Made by a program: the position numbers and the translations under genes. From Dinoroseobacter sp049801095 (GTDB lineage: Bacteria > Pseudomonadota > Alphaproteobacteria > Rhodobacterales > Rhodobacteraceae), in assembly GCF_049801095.1 (NCBI RefSeq), contig NZ_JBNAGH010000002.1:558001-622000 (forward strand): 64,000 nt of DNA. The letters are read 5' to 3'. Below are positions 32,183 to 42,004 of this stretch, piece by piece. The stretch's first letter is position 1. Each line of letters begins with the position of its first letter. The notes below the pieces were generated by a model that saw only the letters and a program-made list of their open reading frames with translations, was not told the DNA's origin and ran no database searches.

Positions 32183-34738
32183 ATGCGCGACGCCGCCCCC
32201 CAAACCATCCGTCTTGCCGACTACACGCCCTATCCGTTTCGCATTGATCATGTGGGGCTCGAGTTCCGCCTCGCGCCGCTCAGCACGCGGGTCATGGCGA
32301 CGCTCAAGATCACCCCGCTGCAGCCGGGGGCGGATCTGCGTCTGGATGGCGAAGACCTGCGCCTGATCCGGGCGACGGTGGATGGGCGGTTGCTCGACCT
32401 GACACCGGATGCGACCGGGCTGACGGTCCCGGCTTCCGAACTGCCGGAGACGCCCTTCATTTGGGAATGCGAGGTGCAGATCGCCCCGGCGGAAAACACA
32501 GCGCTTGAAGGGCTTTACATGTCAAAAGGCATGTATTGCACGCAATGTGAGGCCGAAGGGTTCCGCAAGATCACCTTCTACCCGGACCGCCCGGATGTGA
32601 TGGCGCCGTTCGATGTGCGGATCTTTGCGGATGAGCAGGGCAGCACGCCGGTTCTGTTGTCCAACGGCAACCCGAGCGGACATGGCCGCTGGACCGATCC
32701 CTGGCCGAAACCGGCCTATCTCTTTGCCCTCGTGGCCGGGGAACTTGTCGCCGTCGAGGACAGCTTCACCACCGCCTCGGGTCGCGACGTGGCCCTCAAG
32801 ATCTGGGTCCGTCCGGGGGACGAGGGCAAATGCGCCTATGCGATGGACGCCCTGAAACGCTCCATGCGGTGGGACGAGACGGAATACGGTCGGGAATACG
32901 ACCTCGATATCTTTCAGATCGTCGCCGTGGATGATTTCAACATGGGCGCGATGGAGAATAAGGGCCTCAACATTTTCAACTCGAAATACGTGTTGGCCTC
33001 GCCCGAGACAGCGACGGATCGCGATTACGAGCTGATCGAGGGGATCATCGCCCATGAGTATTTCCATAACTGGACCGGCAACCGGATCACCTGCCGCGAC
33101 TGGTTCCAGCTCTGCCTCAAGGAGGGCTTGACGGTCTTCCGCGATCAGCAGTTCTCAGGCGACATGCGCTCCCACGCGGTCAAGCGGATAGACGATGTGC
33201 TAATGCTGCGCGCGCGGCAGTTCCGGGAGGATGCGGGGCCGCTCGCGCACCCGGTGCGCCCCGAAGAGTATATCGAGATCAACAACTTCTACACCGCCAC
33301 CGTTTACGAAAAGGGTGCCGAGGTGATCGGGATGCTGCGCACCCTGATCGGGGCCGAGGCCTATCGCAAGGGCTGCGATCTCTATTTCGAGCGCCATGAT
33401 GGCGAGGCCTGCACGATCGAGGACTGGATCGCGGTCTTCGAGGAGGCCACGGGCGAGGATCTCCGCCAGTTCCGCCTCTGGTACGCGCAGGCCGGCACGC
33501 CCAAGCTGGACGTGGCGGAGGCCTGGTCCGACGGCACCTACACGCTCACCCTGCGCCAGGATCTGCCCGAGACGCCGGGGCAAAGCGGCAAGTCTCCGCA
33601 AGTGATCCCCGTGACCATGGGCCTTTTGGGTCGCGATGGGGCGGAGCTTGTGCCGAGCCAGACCCTCGTGTTGCGCGAGCGCACGCAGGCTTTCCGCTTC
33701 GAGGGCCTGCCGGAACGCCCGGTCCCGTCGCTCCTACGAGGGTTTTCCGCGCCAGTGATCCTGCAGCACGGGATGAGCCGCGAAGACCGCCTTCTGCTGC
33801 TGGCCCATGACACGGATCCCTTCAACAAGTGGGAGGCCGGGCGCAGCCTCGCCAAGGATACGTTGATCACCATGGTCACCAAGGGTACGGCGCCCCCCGA
33901 GGCGTTTCTCGATGCGCTGATGACCGTCGCCCAGGATGGCAGCCTCGACCCGGCCTTCCGGGCCTTGGCGCTCGCCCTGCCCTCCGAGGACGATCTGGCC
34001 CAAACCCTGCACAGCAGCGGCGTCACCCCGGACCCGGATGCGATCCATGCTGCCCGCAAGAGCCTGCTTCAGGCTATGGCAACCCATGGCGAAGCCCCCC
34101 TTGCGAAGCTTTACGAAGAGATGGCCGTGCCCGGTCCCTATACCCCGGATGCCACCGCCGCCGGCCAGCGCGCCCTGCGCGGCACGGCGCTGCGCCTGCT
34201 GTCGGAGACCGATGACGGCGCGCGGGCCAAGGCGCAGTTCCTCGGCGCGGACAACATGACAGAACAGCTTTCGGCCTTCGGCGCGCTCCTCAGCATCGGC
34301 AAGGGCACCAATGCGGTCAGCACCTTCTACGAGCAATGGTCCGGCGACCGGCTCGTGATGGACAAATGGTTCGCCCTGCAGATCTCGCTTGCCGCCCCCG
34401 ACAAGGCCGTGCGCGCCTGCAAGGCCCTGACCGCGCATCAGGATTTCGACTGGAAAAACCCGAACCGCTTCCGCAGCACCCTCGGCGCACTCACCATGAA
34501 CACAGCGGGCTTCCACACGGCCACGGGCGAAGGCTATGAACTCTTGGCAGATTGGCTGATCCGGCTCGATCCGCTCAATCCGCAAACCGCCGCCCGCATG
34601 TCGAGCGCCTTTGACAGCTGGACGCGCTATGACGAGAAGCGCCAGCGCCTGATCAAGATCGAGCTGGAGCGGATCGCCGCCACCCCGGGCCTGTCGCGGG
34701 ACGTCACCGAAATGGTCGGGCGCATCCTCGCCGCCTGA
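32183..34738 (+). CDS. pepN: Aminopeptidase N (M1 family)
   Basis: An 851-residue zinc aminopeptidase. The exopeptidase motif GAMEN is at 255-259, and the zinc site HEYFHNW starts at 291, with the third ligand Glu in KEGLTVFRD 19 residues on. The length and the long alpha-helical C-terminal region match bacterial PepN. The start is the ATG after GCAGGAGCCC; the much longer open frame upstream is antisense to the photolyase gene. It trims N-terminal residues from cytoplasmic peptides. A GTG-started SDR gene follows 26 bases later and is likely co-transcribed. Confidence 0.95.
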   Translation: MRDAAPQTIRLADYTPYPFRIDHVGLEFRLAPLSTRVMATLKITPLQPGADLRLDGEDLRLIRATVDGRLLDLTPDATGLTVPASELPETPFIWECEVQIAPAENTALEGLYMSKGMYCTQCEAEGFRKITFYPDRPDVMAPFDVRIFADEQGSTPVLLSNGNPSGHGRWTDPWPKPAYLFALVAGELVAVEDSFTTASGRDVALKIWVRPGDEGKCAYAMDALKRSMRWDETEYGREYDLDIFQIVAVDDFNMGAMENKGLNIFNSKYVLASPETATDRDYELIEGIIAHEYFHNWTGNRITCRDWFQLCLKEGLTVFRDQQFSGDMRSHAVKRIDDVLMLRARQFREDAGPLAHPVRPEEYIEINNFYTATVYEKGAEVIGMLRTLIGAEAYRKGCDLYFERHDGEACTIEDWIAVFEEATGEDLRQFRLWYAQAGTPKLDVAEAWSDGTYTLTLRQDLPETPGQSGKSPQVIPVTMGLLGRDGAELVPSQTLVLRERTQAFRFEGLPERPVPSLLRGFSAPVILQHGMSREDRLLLLAHDTDPFNKWEAGRSLAKDTLITMVTKGTAPPEAFLDALMTVAQDGSLDPAFRALALALPSEDDLAQTLHSSGVTPDPDAIHAARKSLLQAMATHGEAPLAKLYEEMAVPGPYTPDATAAGQRALRGTALRLLSETDDGARAKAQFLGADNMTEQLSAFGALLSIGKGTNAVSTFYEQWSGDRLVMDKWFALQISLAAPDKAVRACKALTAHQDFDWKNPNRFRSTLGALTMNTAGFHTATGEGYELLADWLIRLDPLNPQTAARMSSAFDSWTRYDEKRQRLIKIELERIAATPGLSRDVTEMVGRILAA

Positions 34739-34764
34739 CCCCAACGCCAAAGACGGAGGACCGC

Positions 34765-35508
34765 GTGTCCCATCTCCTCATCACCGGCGCCAGCGCGGGC
34801 ATCGGCGCCGCCTGCGCCCGGCTCGCGGCCCGACCGGGCCTGCACCTCTCGCTCCACTACCGCTCCGATGCCGAGGGCGCGGCGGCTGTGGCTGCCGAGT
34901 GTCAGGCGGCGGGCGCCACCACATCGCTCCATGCGGCCGATATCGGTGATCCGGACCAGATCACCCGGCTCTTTGACGAGATCGACGCGGTGAACCATCC
35001 GCTCACCGGCCTGATCAACAATGCCGGGATCGTGGATGTGCCTGCCCGGGTCGATGAGATGAGCGCCGCGCGCGTCACGCGCATGTTCGCCGTCAACACC
35101 GTGGGCGCGATCCTTGTGGCGGGCGCTGCCGTGCGCCGCATGTCCACCCGCCATGGCGGACCCGGCGGCGCCATCGTGAACCTCTCCTCCGCTGCCGCGC
35201 GCCTCGGCTCCCCGAACCAATACGCCGACTACGCCGCCTCCAAAGGCGCGATCGACACCTTCACCAAGGGCCTCGCCCTCGAGGTTGCAGGGGAAGGCAT
35301 CCGCGTCAACGCGGTCCGCCCGGGCATCATCACCACCGAGATCCACGCCAAGGGCGGCCTGCCCGACCGCGCCGCAGATCTCGCCCACACTGTCCCCCTT
35401 GCCCGTCCCGGCAGCGCCGAAGAGGTCGCCCGCGCCATCCTCCACCTGCTCTCGGAGGAGGCCAGCTACACCACCGGCGCGCTCCTCGATGTGGCGGGCG
35501 GGCGCTAA
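34765..35508 (+). CDS. SDR-family oxidoreductase
   Basis: A 247-residue short-chain dehydrogenase with TGASAGIG (7-14), NNAG, the catalytic Ser in VNLSSAA, and a normal YAASK. Its N-terminal pattern and the SPNQYADYAASKGA block are close to the glucose-dehydrogenase / FabG-like group. Substrate unknown. The start is GTG, preceded by GGAGGA. It follows pepN by 26 bases and is followed by a family B repeat hairpin that probably ends the transcript. Confidence 0.82.
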   Translation: MSHLLITGASAGIGAACARLAARPGLHLSLHYRSDAEGAAAVAAECQAAGATTSLHAADIGDPDQITRLFDEIDAVNHPLTGLINNAGIVDVPARVDEMSAARVTRMFAVNTVGAILVAGAAVRRMSTRHGGPGGAIVNLSSAAARLGSPNQYADYAASKGAIDTFTKGLALEVAGEGIRVNAVRPGIITTEIHAKGGLPDRAADLAHTVPLARPGSAEEVARAILHLLSEEASYTTGALLDVAGGR

Positions 35509-35512
35509 CCTC

Positions 35513-35565
35513 CTTAAGTCTGTAAATATCCCGGGGAGAGCGCGAGAGGGGCTGGCCCCTCTCGC
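35513..35565 (+). repeat. Intergenic repeat, family B, copy 2 (head plus 10-bp hairpin)
   Basis: CTTAAGTC, three bases, AAATATCCCGGGG, then a perfect 10-bp stem GCGAGAGGGG-CTGG-CCCCTCTCGC (35542-35565). It lies between convergent SDR and ScfR-type genes, where a terminator is expected. It shares head and loop, but not stem sequence, with the copy at 17353-17397. Confidence 0.7.
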
Positions 35566-35634
35566 CCACCGCGACGCGCGGAGCGCGGCGCAAACCCTCA
35601 CGTGCCGGGCAGAGCCCGGCTCCGCTAAGCCAAT

Positions 35635-37041
35635 TCAGCTTTCGTAACGGGTGTTGCCGCGCCGGTTCGTGTCCAGCGGCAAATCCATATGCAAGGGCTG
35701 ATGCGCGCGCTGGGAGCAGCTCTGGCGCGGGCACATCTGGCAATTGATCCCGATCTTCCAAAAGAGGTTTGCATCGCTCAGCCGATAGGGCGCCGCATAA
35801 CCGATCCGCTCCGCATGGCTGAGCTCGCAGCCCAAGGCCACCGCCAGCCGCCGCTCCTGCGTATCGCGGCTGAAGACCGGGCGATCCGTGGTCCGGCTGA
35901 TGGTGAAGAACTGCTCCCCATCGGGCAGTTCCACGAATTGCGGCAGGATCACGCCGGGCGAGGTGAACGTATTGTGGATGTTCCAGACCGGACAGGCCCC
36001 GCCATACTCGGCAAGATGAAACGACGTGGAGTTGAATCGCTTCGTAACATTTCCCGCCTTGTCGATCCGCATGAAGAAAAACGGCACCCCCTTGGCCCCG
36101 TCCCGCTGCAAAGTGGTGAGCCGATGGCAGACTTGCTCGAAGGCGACGGAAAACGCCGCCGCAATCCGGTCCACGTCGTATCGCGTGCGCTCCGCCAACT
36201 CGAGAATCGCCTCATAGGGCATCAAAAGGGCCGCCGCGAAATAGTTGGCCAGCTCCACCCGGCAGCGCGCCAGACCGGACTTCTCCGACAGGCCCGCACC
36301 CGCCGTCAGACTGTCAAAAATCTCGGGAAACTCTACCAACCCCAGCACATGGGCCAGCTGGAAAATCCGGTTCGGATGGTCCAGCGCTTCGGACAGGCGC
36401 AGCCGTTTCGCCTCCTCATCATAGACCCGCAGACTGTCGGGCATATCATGGATCCGCTCCAGCGTGACGGTGATCCCATGCTGCCGGTTGAGCCGCTCCT
36501 TGAGGTCGGAATAGACATCATCCGGCCCGCCCGGCATGGCAGCGCGAACAGCTTCGGCCGCGCATTCCAGCTCATCGAAGTGATTGCGATGATTGCGAAA
36601 AAAGTCGTGGATGATCGTCTCGGGCGAGGTCGCCACAAGATCGGGTAAGCCCCCATCGGAGCCCATGCGCATCACCTTCTCCAGGGTCGCGCGATGGGAC
36701 TGATGAAGCTGTAAGAACCGGGTCACCAGCTTGGGCGCATGATCCAGTGCCGCGCGCAGCTCGGTCAGATCCGGCGCCCCATCGTCAAAGACAGGATCCT
36801 GCATCGCGTGGCGCAGATCCGTGAGCTGCGTGGCCGCGTCGTCCTTGACCAGATCCCGCCAATCAACGTTGTAGGTCTCGGTCAGCGCCATGAGCATCTG
36901 AACCGAGAGCGAGCGCTGGTTATTCTCCAGAAGGTTCACATAGGCCGCCGACACACCGAGGGCCTGGGCCATCTCCGCCTGTGTCTGATTGCGTTCACGC
37001 CGCAGGGCCCGCAACCGGGGGCCCACCAGGGTTTTGCGCAT
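35635..37041 (-). CDS. ScfR/RamB/PccR-type short-chain fatty-acyl-CoA regulator (HTH + ImmA/IrrE-like)
   Basis: A 468-residue regulator. An XRE-type helix-turn-helix at about 8-60 (QTQAEMAQALGVSAAYVNLLENNQR in part) is followed by an ImmA/IrrE-like middle region near 150-310. The C-terminal domain is rich in aromatic residues and cysteines (CPVWNIHNTF, CQMCPRQSC). This is the ScfR layout of RamB, MccR and PccR, which sense short-chain acyl-CoAs. It is divergent from the TctCBA transporter and acyl-CoA ligase genes. The ATG at 37041 is preferred to a TTG five codons upstream. A TTTACAAA motif in its leader suggests autoregulation. Confidence 0.88.
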   Translation of the reverse strand: MRKTLVGPRLRALRRERNQTQAEMAQALGVSAAYVNLLENNQRSLSVQMLMALTETYNVDWRDLVKDDAATQLTDLRHAMQDPVFDDGAPDLTELRAALDHAPKLVTRFLQLHQSHRATLEKVMRMGSDGGLPDLVATSPETIIHDFFRNHRNHFDELECAAEAVRAAMPGGPDDVYSDLKERLNRQHGITVTLERIHDMPDSLRVYDEEAKRLRLSEALDHPNRIFQLAHVLGLVEFPEIFDSLTAGAGLSEKSGLARCRVELANYFAAALLMPYEAILELAERTRYDVDRIAAAFSVAFEQVCHRLTTLQRDGAKGVPFFFMRIDKAGNVTKRFNSTSFHLAEYGGACPVWNIHNTFTSPGVILPQFVELPDGEQFFTISRTTDRPVFSRDTQERRLAVALGCELSHAERIGYAAPYRLSDANLFWKIGINCQMCPRQSCSQRAHQPLHMDLPLDTNRRGNTRYES

Positions 37042-37054
37042 GGCGAAACCTAAC

Positions 37055-37066
37055 AAGTTTACAAAT
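37055..37066. promoter_or_regulatory. Candidate ScfR-type operator in the divergent promoter region
   Basis: AAGTTTACAAAT lies 14-25 bases upstream of the regulator ATG. Published ScfR-family sites centre on TTTGCAAA; TTTACAAA differs by one base. A single copy was seen, so the call is tentative. The rest of the region to 37207 is A/T-rich and must hold both promoters, but I cannot place them firmly. Confidence 0.4.
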
Positions 37067-37207
37067 ATCAGCTCTGTTACTCAGACATATAACACGCCAA
37101 CCCGAAATCCAGTGAAATCTCCGGAACAGCGCTCCATGTTGCACCTCACGCCCAGCACGGGGCGCGGCCCTCACGGGTCGCTCAAAGGTCATCAGGGAGG
37201 ACACCAT

Positions 37208-38194
37208 ATGACATTCAACTTCACCCGCCGCGCCGCTATGGCCGTTGCCGCCGCCGCCGCGACATCCCTTGCCGCCCCTGCCGTGGCCGATGATGACTGG
37301 AAGCCGAACAAGCCCATCGAAATGGTCATCATGGCCGGTCAGGGCGGTGGTGCGGACCGCCTCGCGCGTCTGTTCCAGTCGATCATTCAGAAGGAAAACT
37401 TGGCCTCCATGCCCGTCCTGCCCGTAAACAAGGGCGGTGGCTCCGGTGCCGAGGCGCTGCGGTACCTCAAGGACAAGCCCGGTGACGCCCACACCATCAT
37501 GGCGACGCTTAACAGCTACTACACCACCCCGATCCGCACGGATATCGGCGTCGACATCTCCGAATACACCCCGTTGGCGCGCATGGCGCTCGACACCTTC
37601 GTGCTCTGGGTCAATGCCGATAGCGACATCAAGACCCTCGATGATTACGTCGCCGCCGTGCAGGCAGCAGGCGGCACATGGAAGATGGGAGGCACCGGCA
37701 CCGGGCAAGAGGACAGCCTTGTGACCGCGATGCTCGAGAAAGAGTTCGGCATCAAGCACACCTATGTGCCCTTCAAGGGGGGCGGCACCGTGGCCAAAAA
37801 CCTCGTGGGGGGGCATATCGATGCGACCGTGAACAACCCGTCCGAGCAGATGGGCTTCTGGAAGGCCGGCAAGGTCCGTCCGATCGCCGCCTTCACGCCC
37901 GAGCGTCTCGCGGTCTTCCCGGACGTGCCGACGGCCACCGAGCTTGGCCATGACATCGTCTACTGGATGCAGCGCTCCTTCGTCGGTCCCAAGGACATGC
38001 CCGCCGAGGCCGTGGCCTATTACACCGCCATGTTCGAAGGCCTGGCCCAGACCGAGGAGTGGAAGACCTATACCGAGGAGAAGGCGCTCATGTCCGACTT
38101 CCTCACCGGGGACGCCCTGCAGGCCTATTTCCTCGAGGAGCGCGACAAGCACGCCGCGATCCTGAAGGAAATGGAAGGTGAAACCGGCTCGTAA
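37208..38194 (+). CDS. TTT transporter periplasmic binding protein (TctC/Bug family)
   Basis: A 328-residue binding protein with an N-terminal signal sequence (two arginines, then an Ala-rich core, cleavage near AVA at about residue 28). The mature part shows the Bug-family pattern: KPIEMVIMAGQGGGADRLAR near its start, GGTGTGQED in the middle and FKGGGTVAKNLVGG after. Such proteins bind small carboxylates and hand them to TctAB. The start at 37208 has GGGAGGA upstream and gives a proper signal peptide. A hairpin follows the gene, as is common behind binding-protein genes. Confidence 0.9.
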   Translation: MTFNFTRRAAMAVAAAAATSLAAPAVADDDWKPNKPIEMVIMAGQGGGADRLARLFQSIIQKENLASMPVLPVNKGGGSGAEALRYLKDKPGDAHTIMATLNSYYTTPIRTDIGVDISEYTPLARMALDTFVLWVNADSDIKTLDDYVAAVQAAGGTWKMGGTGTGQEDSLVTAMLEKEFGIKHTYVPFKGGGTVAKNLVGGHIDATVNNPSEQMGFWKAGKVRPIAAFTPERLAVFPDVPTATELGHDIVYWMQRSFVGPKDMPAEAVAYYTAMFEGLAQTEEWKTYTEEKALMSDFLTGDALQAYFLEERDKHAAILKEMEGETGS

Positions 38195-38214
38195 GATCCC
38201 CTACGCCGGACAGA

Positions 38215-38243
38215 GCGCGGGCGGCCCCGGAGGCGGCCCGCGC
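38215..38243 (+). terminator. Hairpin between tctC and tctB
   Basis: Perfect 8-bp arms GCGCGGGC and GCCCGCGC flank a 13-base loop, 20 bases after the tctC-type stop; no U tract. It probably stabilises the binding-protein message and lowers read-through to the membrane subunits. Confidence 0.55.
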
Positions 38244-38280
38244 TTGCGCATAAGAACAAGCATTCACAAGGGGTTGGGGT

Positions 38281-38772
38281 ATGCTGAAAGCCGAAAGCCT
38301 GATCGCGATGGCCCTGATGGGTCTGTCGGGATATTTCATGATCCACGCATTGGTCTTGCCCATCGGATGGGTCGAATATGAGGGCCCCGGGGGCGGGGCG
38401 TTTCCCTTCTGGCTCTCGGGCGTGATGCTGCTCGCCTCGGCGGGCGTGCTGGTCAAATCCCTGCGCGCGGCAGAGCCCGACGACGCAGAGCCCTTCTTTG
38501 ACCCCGAAACCCGCCGCTCGGTCTTTGCGGTCTCGGCATCGGTGATCCTGACCATCGCGATCCTGCCCTTTGTCGGGGCCTATGTGGCACTGCCGCTTTT
38601 CATGCTGTGGTATCTACGGATCTTTGGCGGCCATGGCTGGCGGCTGACGGCGATCCTGACCATCAGCGTGCCGGTCTTCATCTTCTTCTTTTTCGAAGTG
38701 ACCCTGAAAATCCTGCTGCCCAAGGGCGTGACGGAACCGCTGTTCCTGCCGCTCTATGCTGCGTTTTTCTAA
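38281..38772 (+). CDS. TTT transporter small membrane subunit (TctB family)
   Basis: A 163-residue protein with four hydrophobic spans (about 5-22, 40-60, 78-100 and 120-150), the layout of TctB. A conserved FPFWL-type segment (GGGAFPFWLSG) follows the first span. It forms the small subunit of the tripartite carboxylate transporter with the large permease encoded 12 bases downstream. Function rests on the operon and topology, since TctB proteins are weakly conserved. Confidence 0.85.
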   Translation: MLKAESLIAMALMGLSGYFMIHALVLPIGWVEYEGPGGGAFPFWLSGVMLLASAGVLVKSLRAAEPDDAEPFFDPETRRSVFAVSASVILTIAILPFVGAYVALPLFMLWYLRIFGGHGWRLTAILTISVPVFIFFFFEVTLKILLPKGVTEPLFLPLYAAFF

Positions 38773-38784
38773 AGGACCCCGGAC

Positions 38785-40299
38785 ATGGATATCTTTGCTC
38801 TGTTGGCCGACGGGTTCGCCACATCCCTGAGCCCGCTCAACCTTTTCATCGTCATCATCGGGGTGACGGTGGGCCTCTTCATCGGCGCGATGCCCGGGCT
38901 CGGCTCGGTGAACGGGGTGGCGATTGTGCTGCCCCTGACCTTCGTGGTCCCGCCCGCCTCCGCCATCATCTTTCTCGCCGCGATCTACTATGGCGCCATG
39001 TATGGCGGCGCGGTGAGCTCGATCCTGCTGGGGATCCCCGGCGCATCCACGGCGGTCGCCACCACCTTTGACGGACGCCCCATGGCGCAAAAGGGTCAGG
39101 CCGGTCTCGCCCTGATCGCGGCGGCCGTGGCCTCCTTCGTGGGCGGTACGATCTCGGTCATCCTGTTCACCGCCTTTGCGGCACCGCTTGCGGATCTGGC
39201 GCTCGCCTTTGGACCAGCGGAGGAGTTCGCGCTCGTCCTTCTGGCCTTCACCACCTTCGTGGGACTGGGCGGAGACGACCCGCTGAAAACGGTGATCATG
39301 ATCTGTCTGGGTCTCGTGCTGAGCACCGTGGGCCTTGATCTGATTTCCGGCCAGCCGCGCCTGATCTTCGGGGATATGCCGGGCTTTTATGCCGGGATCT
39401 CCTTCCTGGTGCTGGCCATCGGCGTTTATGGGATTGGCGAGGTGCTCCACACGATCGAGACCTCGAAATCCGCGCCGCAAGTTACGCCCGCCAAGATCAC
39501 ATTCTCGGAGCTGCGCGCGGGTCTCGCGCGGATGAACCAGCTATGGAGGACCATGTCCATCGGCTCCTTCCTCGGGTTCTTCGTGGGGATGCTGCCCGCC
39601 GCCGGGGCGACGCCCGCCTCTCTCATGGCTTATGGGATTGCGCGGACGACCTCGAAGAAGGGCAAGAATTTCGGCAAGGGCGAGATCGAGGGCGTCGCCG
39701 CCCCGGAAACCGCAAATAACGCGGCTTCGACCGGCTCGCTCCTGCCGATGCTGACCCTGGGCATCCCGGGCTCGCCCACCACCGCGCTGCTGCTTGGGGG
39801 CATGGTGATGTGGGGCCTCGTGCCCGGACCGATGCTCTTTATCGAGCAGCCGGATTTCGTCTGGGGCCTGATCAGCTCGCTCTATACGGCCAATGCGGCG
39901 GCGGTTCTGATTAATCTCGCGCTGATCCCGCTCTTTGTCTGGGCCCTGCGTATGCCCTTCACCGTGCTCTGCGCCATTGTCATCGTGCTCTGCATCGTGG
40001 GCGGTTTTGCCCCGAGCCAGAAGCTCCATGATGTGTGGCTGATCGCAGGTTTCGGCATTGCGGGCTACATCCTGCGCAAGGCGGATTATCCGCTCGCGCC
40101 TCTGGTGCTGGCGCTGGTGCTCGGGCCGCTGATGGAGAAAAGCTTCCGCCAGACGTTGGTGATGGAGCAAGGCAATGTGTTTGCATTTGTCGAGCGTCCG
40201 CTCTCGGCTACATTCATGCTGCTGGCGCTGATTTTCTTCCTGCTTCCGCTGCTGAAATATGTCAGAAAGCCGGGCAAGAACCAGGTTCCGGCGGAGTAA
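38785..40299 (+). CDS. TTT transporter large permease (TctA family)
   Basis: A 504-residue polytopic membrane protein with about 11-12 spans. Two family repeats are visible: GAMPGLGSVNGVAIVLPLTF near residue 32 and GMLPAAGATPASL near residue 265. Also present are YYGAMYGGAVSSILLGIPG and its repeat LPMLTLGIPGSPTTALLLGG. These Gly/Pro loops line the substrate path. It imports a carboxylate driven by an ion gradient. A GC hairpin separates it from the acyl-CoA ligase gene, which may be expressed at a lower level. Confidence 0.93.
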   Translation: MDIFALLADGFATSLSPLNLFIVIIGVTVGLFIGAMPGLGSVNGVAIVLPLTFVVPPASAIIFLAAIYYGAMYGGAVSSILLGIPGASTAVATTFDGRPMAQKGQAGLALIAAAVASFVGGTISVILFTAFAAPLADLALAFGPAEEFALVLLAFTTFVGLGGDDPLKTVIMICLGLVLSTVGLDLISGQPRLIFGDMPGFYAGISFLVLAIGVYGIGEVLHTIETSKSAPQVTPAKITFSELRAGLARMNQLWRTMSIGSFLGFFVGMLPAAGATPASLMAYGIARTTSKKGKNFGKGEIEGVAAPETANNAASTGSLLPMLTLGIPGSPTTALLLGGMVMWGLVPGPMLFIEQPDFVWGLISSLYTANAAAVLINLALIPLFVWALRMPFTVLCAIVIVLCIVGGFAPSQKLHDVWLIAGFGIAGYILRKADYPLAPLVLALVLGPLMEKSFRQTLVMEQGNVFAFVERPLSATFMLLALIFFLLPLLKYVRKPGKNQVPAE

Positions 40300-40313
40300 G
40301 CCGAACCCAATCC

Positions 40314-40337
40314 AGGGGCCCTCGGGAGCGGGCCCCT
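40314..40337 (+). terminator. Hairpin between tctA and the acyl-CoA ligase gene
   Basis: AGGGGCCC and GGGCCCCT form an 8-bp stem around TCGGGAGC, 14 bases after the tctA-type stop, without a U tract. Either a weak terminator or a processing or stability hairpin inside the operon. Confidence 0.5.
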
Positions 40338-40414
40338 CAGACCCATCGCGGACCAACCCGCCGGAGCAACCCCGGCGCCCGCGTGTGCGACGCAGAAAGA
40401 CGAGGGGAGTTTTC

Positions 40415-41956
40415 ATGGCACAGACGGTTTCTGAGCTCATCGCAACCCATGGGGAGGATGCGCCCGCCATTGGCGCCCCCGAGCGCGACTGGCTGAGCTA
40501 TGGCGGGCTGCGTGCGCAATCGGCGGCCACGCGCGATGCGCTGCACGCCGCAGGGGTCGGTCGCGGCGACCGGGTGGCGATCGTGCTGCCCAACGGTCCC
40601 GAGATGGCCTCGGCCTTTGTGACCATCGCCCAGACGGCGACCACCGCGCCCTTGAACCCGAGCTACCGGCAGGAAGAGTACGAGTTCTACCTGAGCGATC
40701 TGAACGCCAAGGCAATTGTTCTGGCCGAGGGTTATGACGGCCCGGCTCTGGCGGCGGCGCAAAGCTCTGGCCTAACTGTGATCCGGTTGAGTTTTGACGC
40801 GGCCCAGCCGGCGGGGACCTTTACCCTGACGCCAGAAGGCAACGCCGGGACAGCGGATACTGCGACGCCCGAGCCGGGCGATGTGGCGCTGATCCTGCAC
40901 ACGTCCGGAACAACGTCGCGGCCCAAGATCGTTCCGCTTTTGCAATCCAATGTGGCGGCCTCGGCGGCCAATATCCGCGCCTCGCTGGAGCTGACCCCGG
41001 CGGATCGCTGCATGAATGTCATGCCGCTCTTCCATATCCATGGGCTGATCGCGGCGGTGTCGGCCTCGCTGGAGGCGGGCGCGTCGATCTGGTGTACGCC
41101 GGGCTTCAATGCGCTGGCCTTTTTTGGGCAGCTCGAGACCTGCAAGCCGAGCTGGTACACCGCTGTGCCGACCATGCATCAGGCGATCCTGAGCCGCGCG
41201 GGCCGCAATGCCGAGATCATCGAGGGCGCCAATCTGAGGTTCCTGCGGTCTTCTTCCGCCTCCCTGCCCCCGCCCGTGATGGCCGAGCTGCAAGAGACCT
41301 TTGGCGCGCCGGTGATCGAGGGTTACGGCATGACCGAGGCGACCCATCAGATGTGCTCCAACCCGCTGGGCTTTGACACGCAGAAGGCCGGATCCGTGGG
41401 TGTGCCCGCCGGACCGCTAGTGCGGATCGCCCATGAGAGCGAGGATGTTCTGATCGACAGCGCCACGATTGGCGAGGTCGTGATCTCGGGGCCGAATGTG
41501 ACGCCAGGCTATGAGGGCAATCCGGACGCCAATGCCAAGAGCTTTTTTGAGGCCGAGGGCGCGCGCTGGTTCCGGACCGGCGATCAGGGGGCCTTTGATG
41601 GGGATGGCTATCTGTCCCTGACCGGACGCCTGAAGGAGATCATCAATCGCGGTGGCGAGAAGGTCTCGCCGCTCGAGGTCGATGCGATCCTACTGGACCA
41701 CGCGGAGATTGCCCAGGTCGTCACCTTCGCCCTGCCCCACCCCAAGCTCGGCGAGGAGGTCGCGGCTGCCGTGGTGCTGACCGAAGGCTCCGAGATGACC
41801 GAGCGGGATATCCGCGATTTCGCCGCCTCGCGGCTGGCGGATTTCAAGGTGCCGCGCAAGGTCGTGCTGCTCGATGAGTTGCCCAAGGGGGCCACGGGCA
41901 AGATCCAGCGCATCGGGATGGCCGAGAAGCTCGGACTGGTGGAACAGGCGGCCTGA
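40415..41956 (+). CDS. AMP-forming acyl-CoA ligase, oxalyl-CoA-synthetase-like
   Basis: A 513-residue member of the ANL superfamily. The phosphate loop is LHTSGTTSRPK, the A5 motif is GYGMTEATHQM, the hinge region GRLKEIINRGGEKVSP and the catalytic lysine lies in PKGATGKIQR. The combination SGTTSRPK, PLFHIHGL, WYTAVPTMHQ and TEATHQM-SNPL is what I recall of oxalate-CoA ligases (plant AAE3, yeast Pcs60), so a small dicarboxylate such as oxalate is a fair guess. It would activate the acid imported by the TctCBA system. The start has GAGGGGAG upstream. Family sure, substrate uncertain. Confidence 0.82.
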   Translation: MAQTVSELIATHGEDAPAIGAPERDWLSYGGLRAQSAATRDALHAAGVGRGDRVAIVLPNGPEMASAFVTIAQTATTAPLNPSYRQEEYEFYLSDLNAKAIVLAEGYDGPALAAAQSSGLTVIRLSFDAAQPAGTFTLTPEGNAGTADTATPEPGDVALILHTSGTTSRPKIVPLLQSNVAASAANIRASLELTPADRCMNVMPLFHIHGLIAAVSASLEAGASIWCTPGFNALAFFGQLETCKPSWYTAVPTMHQAILSRAGRNAEIIEGANLRFLRSSSASLPPPVMAELQETFGAPVIEGYGMTEATHQMCSNPLGFDTQKAGSVGVPAGPLVRIAHESEDVLIDSATIGEVVISGPNVTPGYEGNPDANAKSFFEAEGARWFRTGDQGAFDGDGYLSLTGRLKEIINRGGEKVSPLEVDAILLDHAEIAQVVTFALPHPKLGEEVAAAVVLTEGSEMTERDIRDFAASRLADFKVPRKVVLLDELPKGATGKIQRIGMAEKLGLVEQAA

Positions 41957-42004
41957 GCCGCGTCTGGTCCGAACGGAACGCCGGTGGCGCCTGCGGGACG
42001 CCTC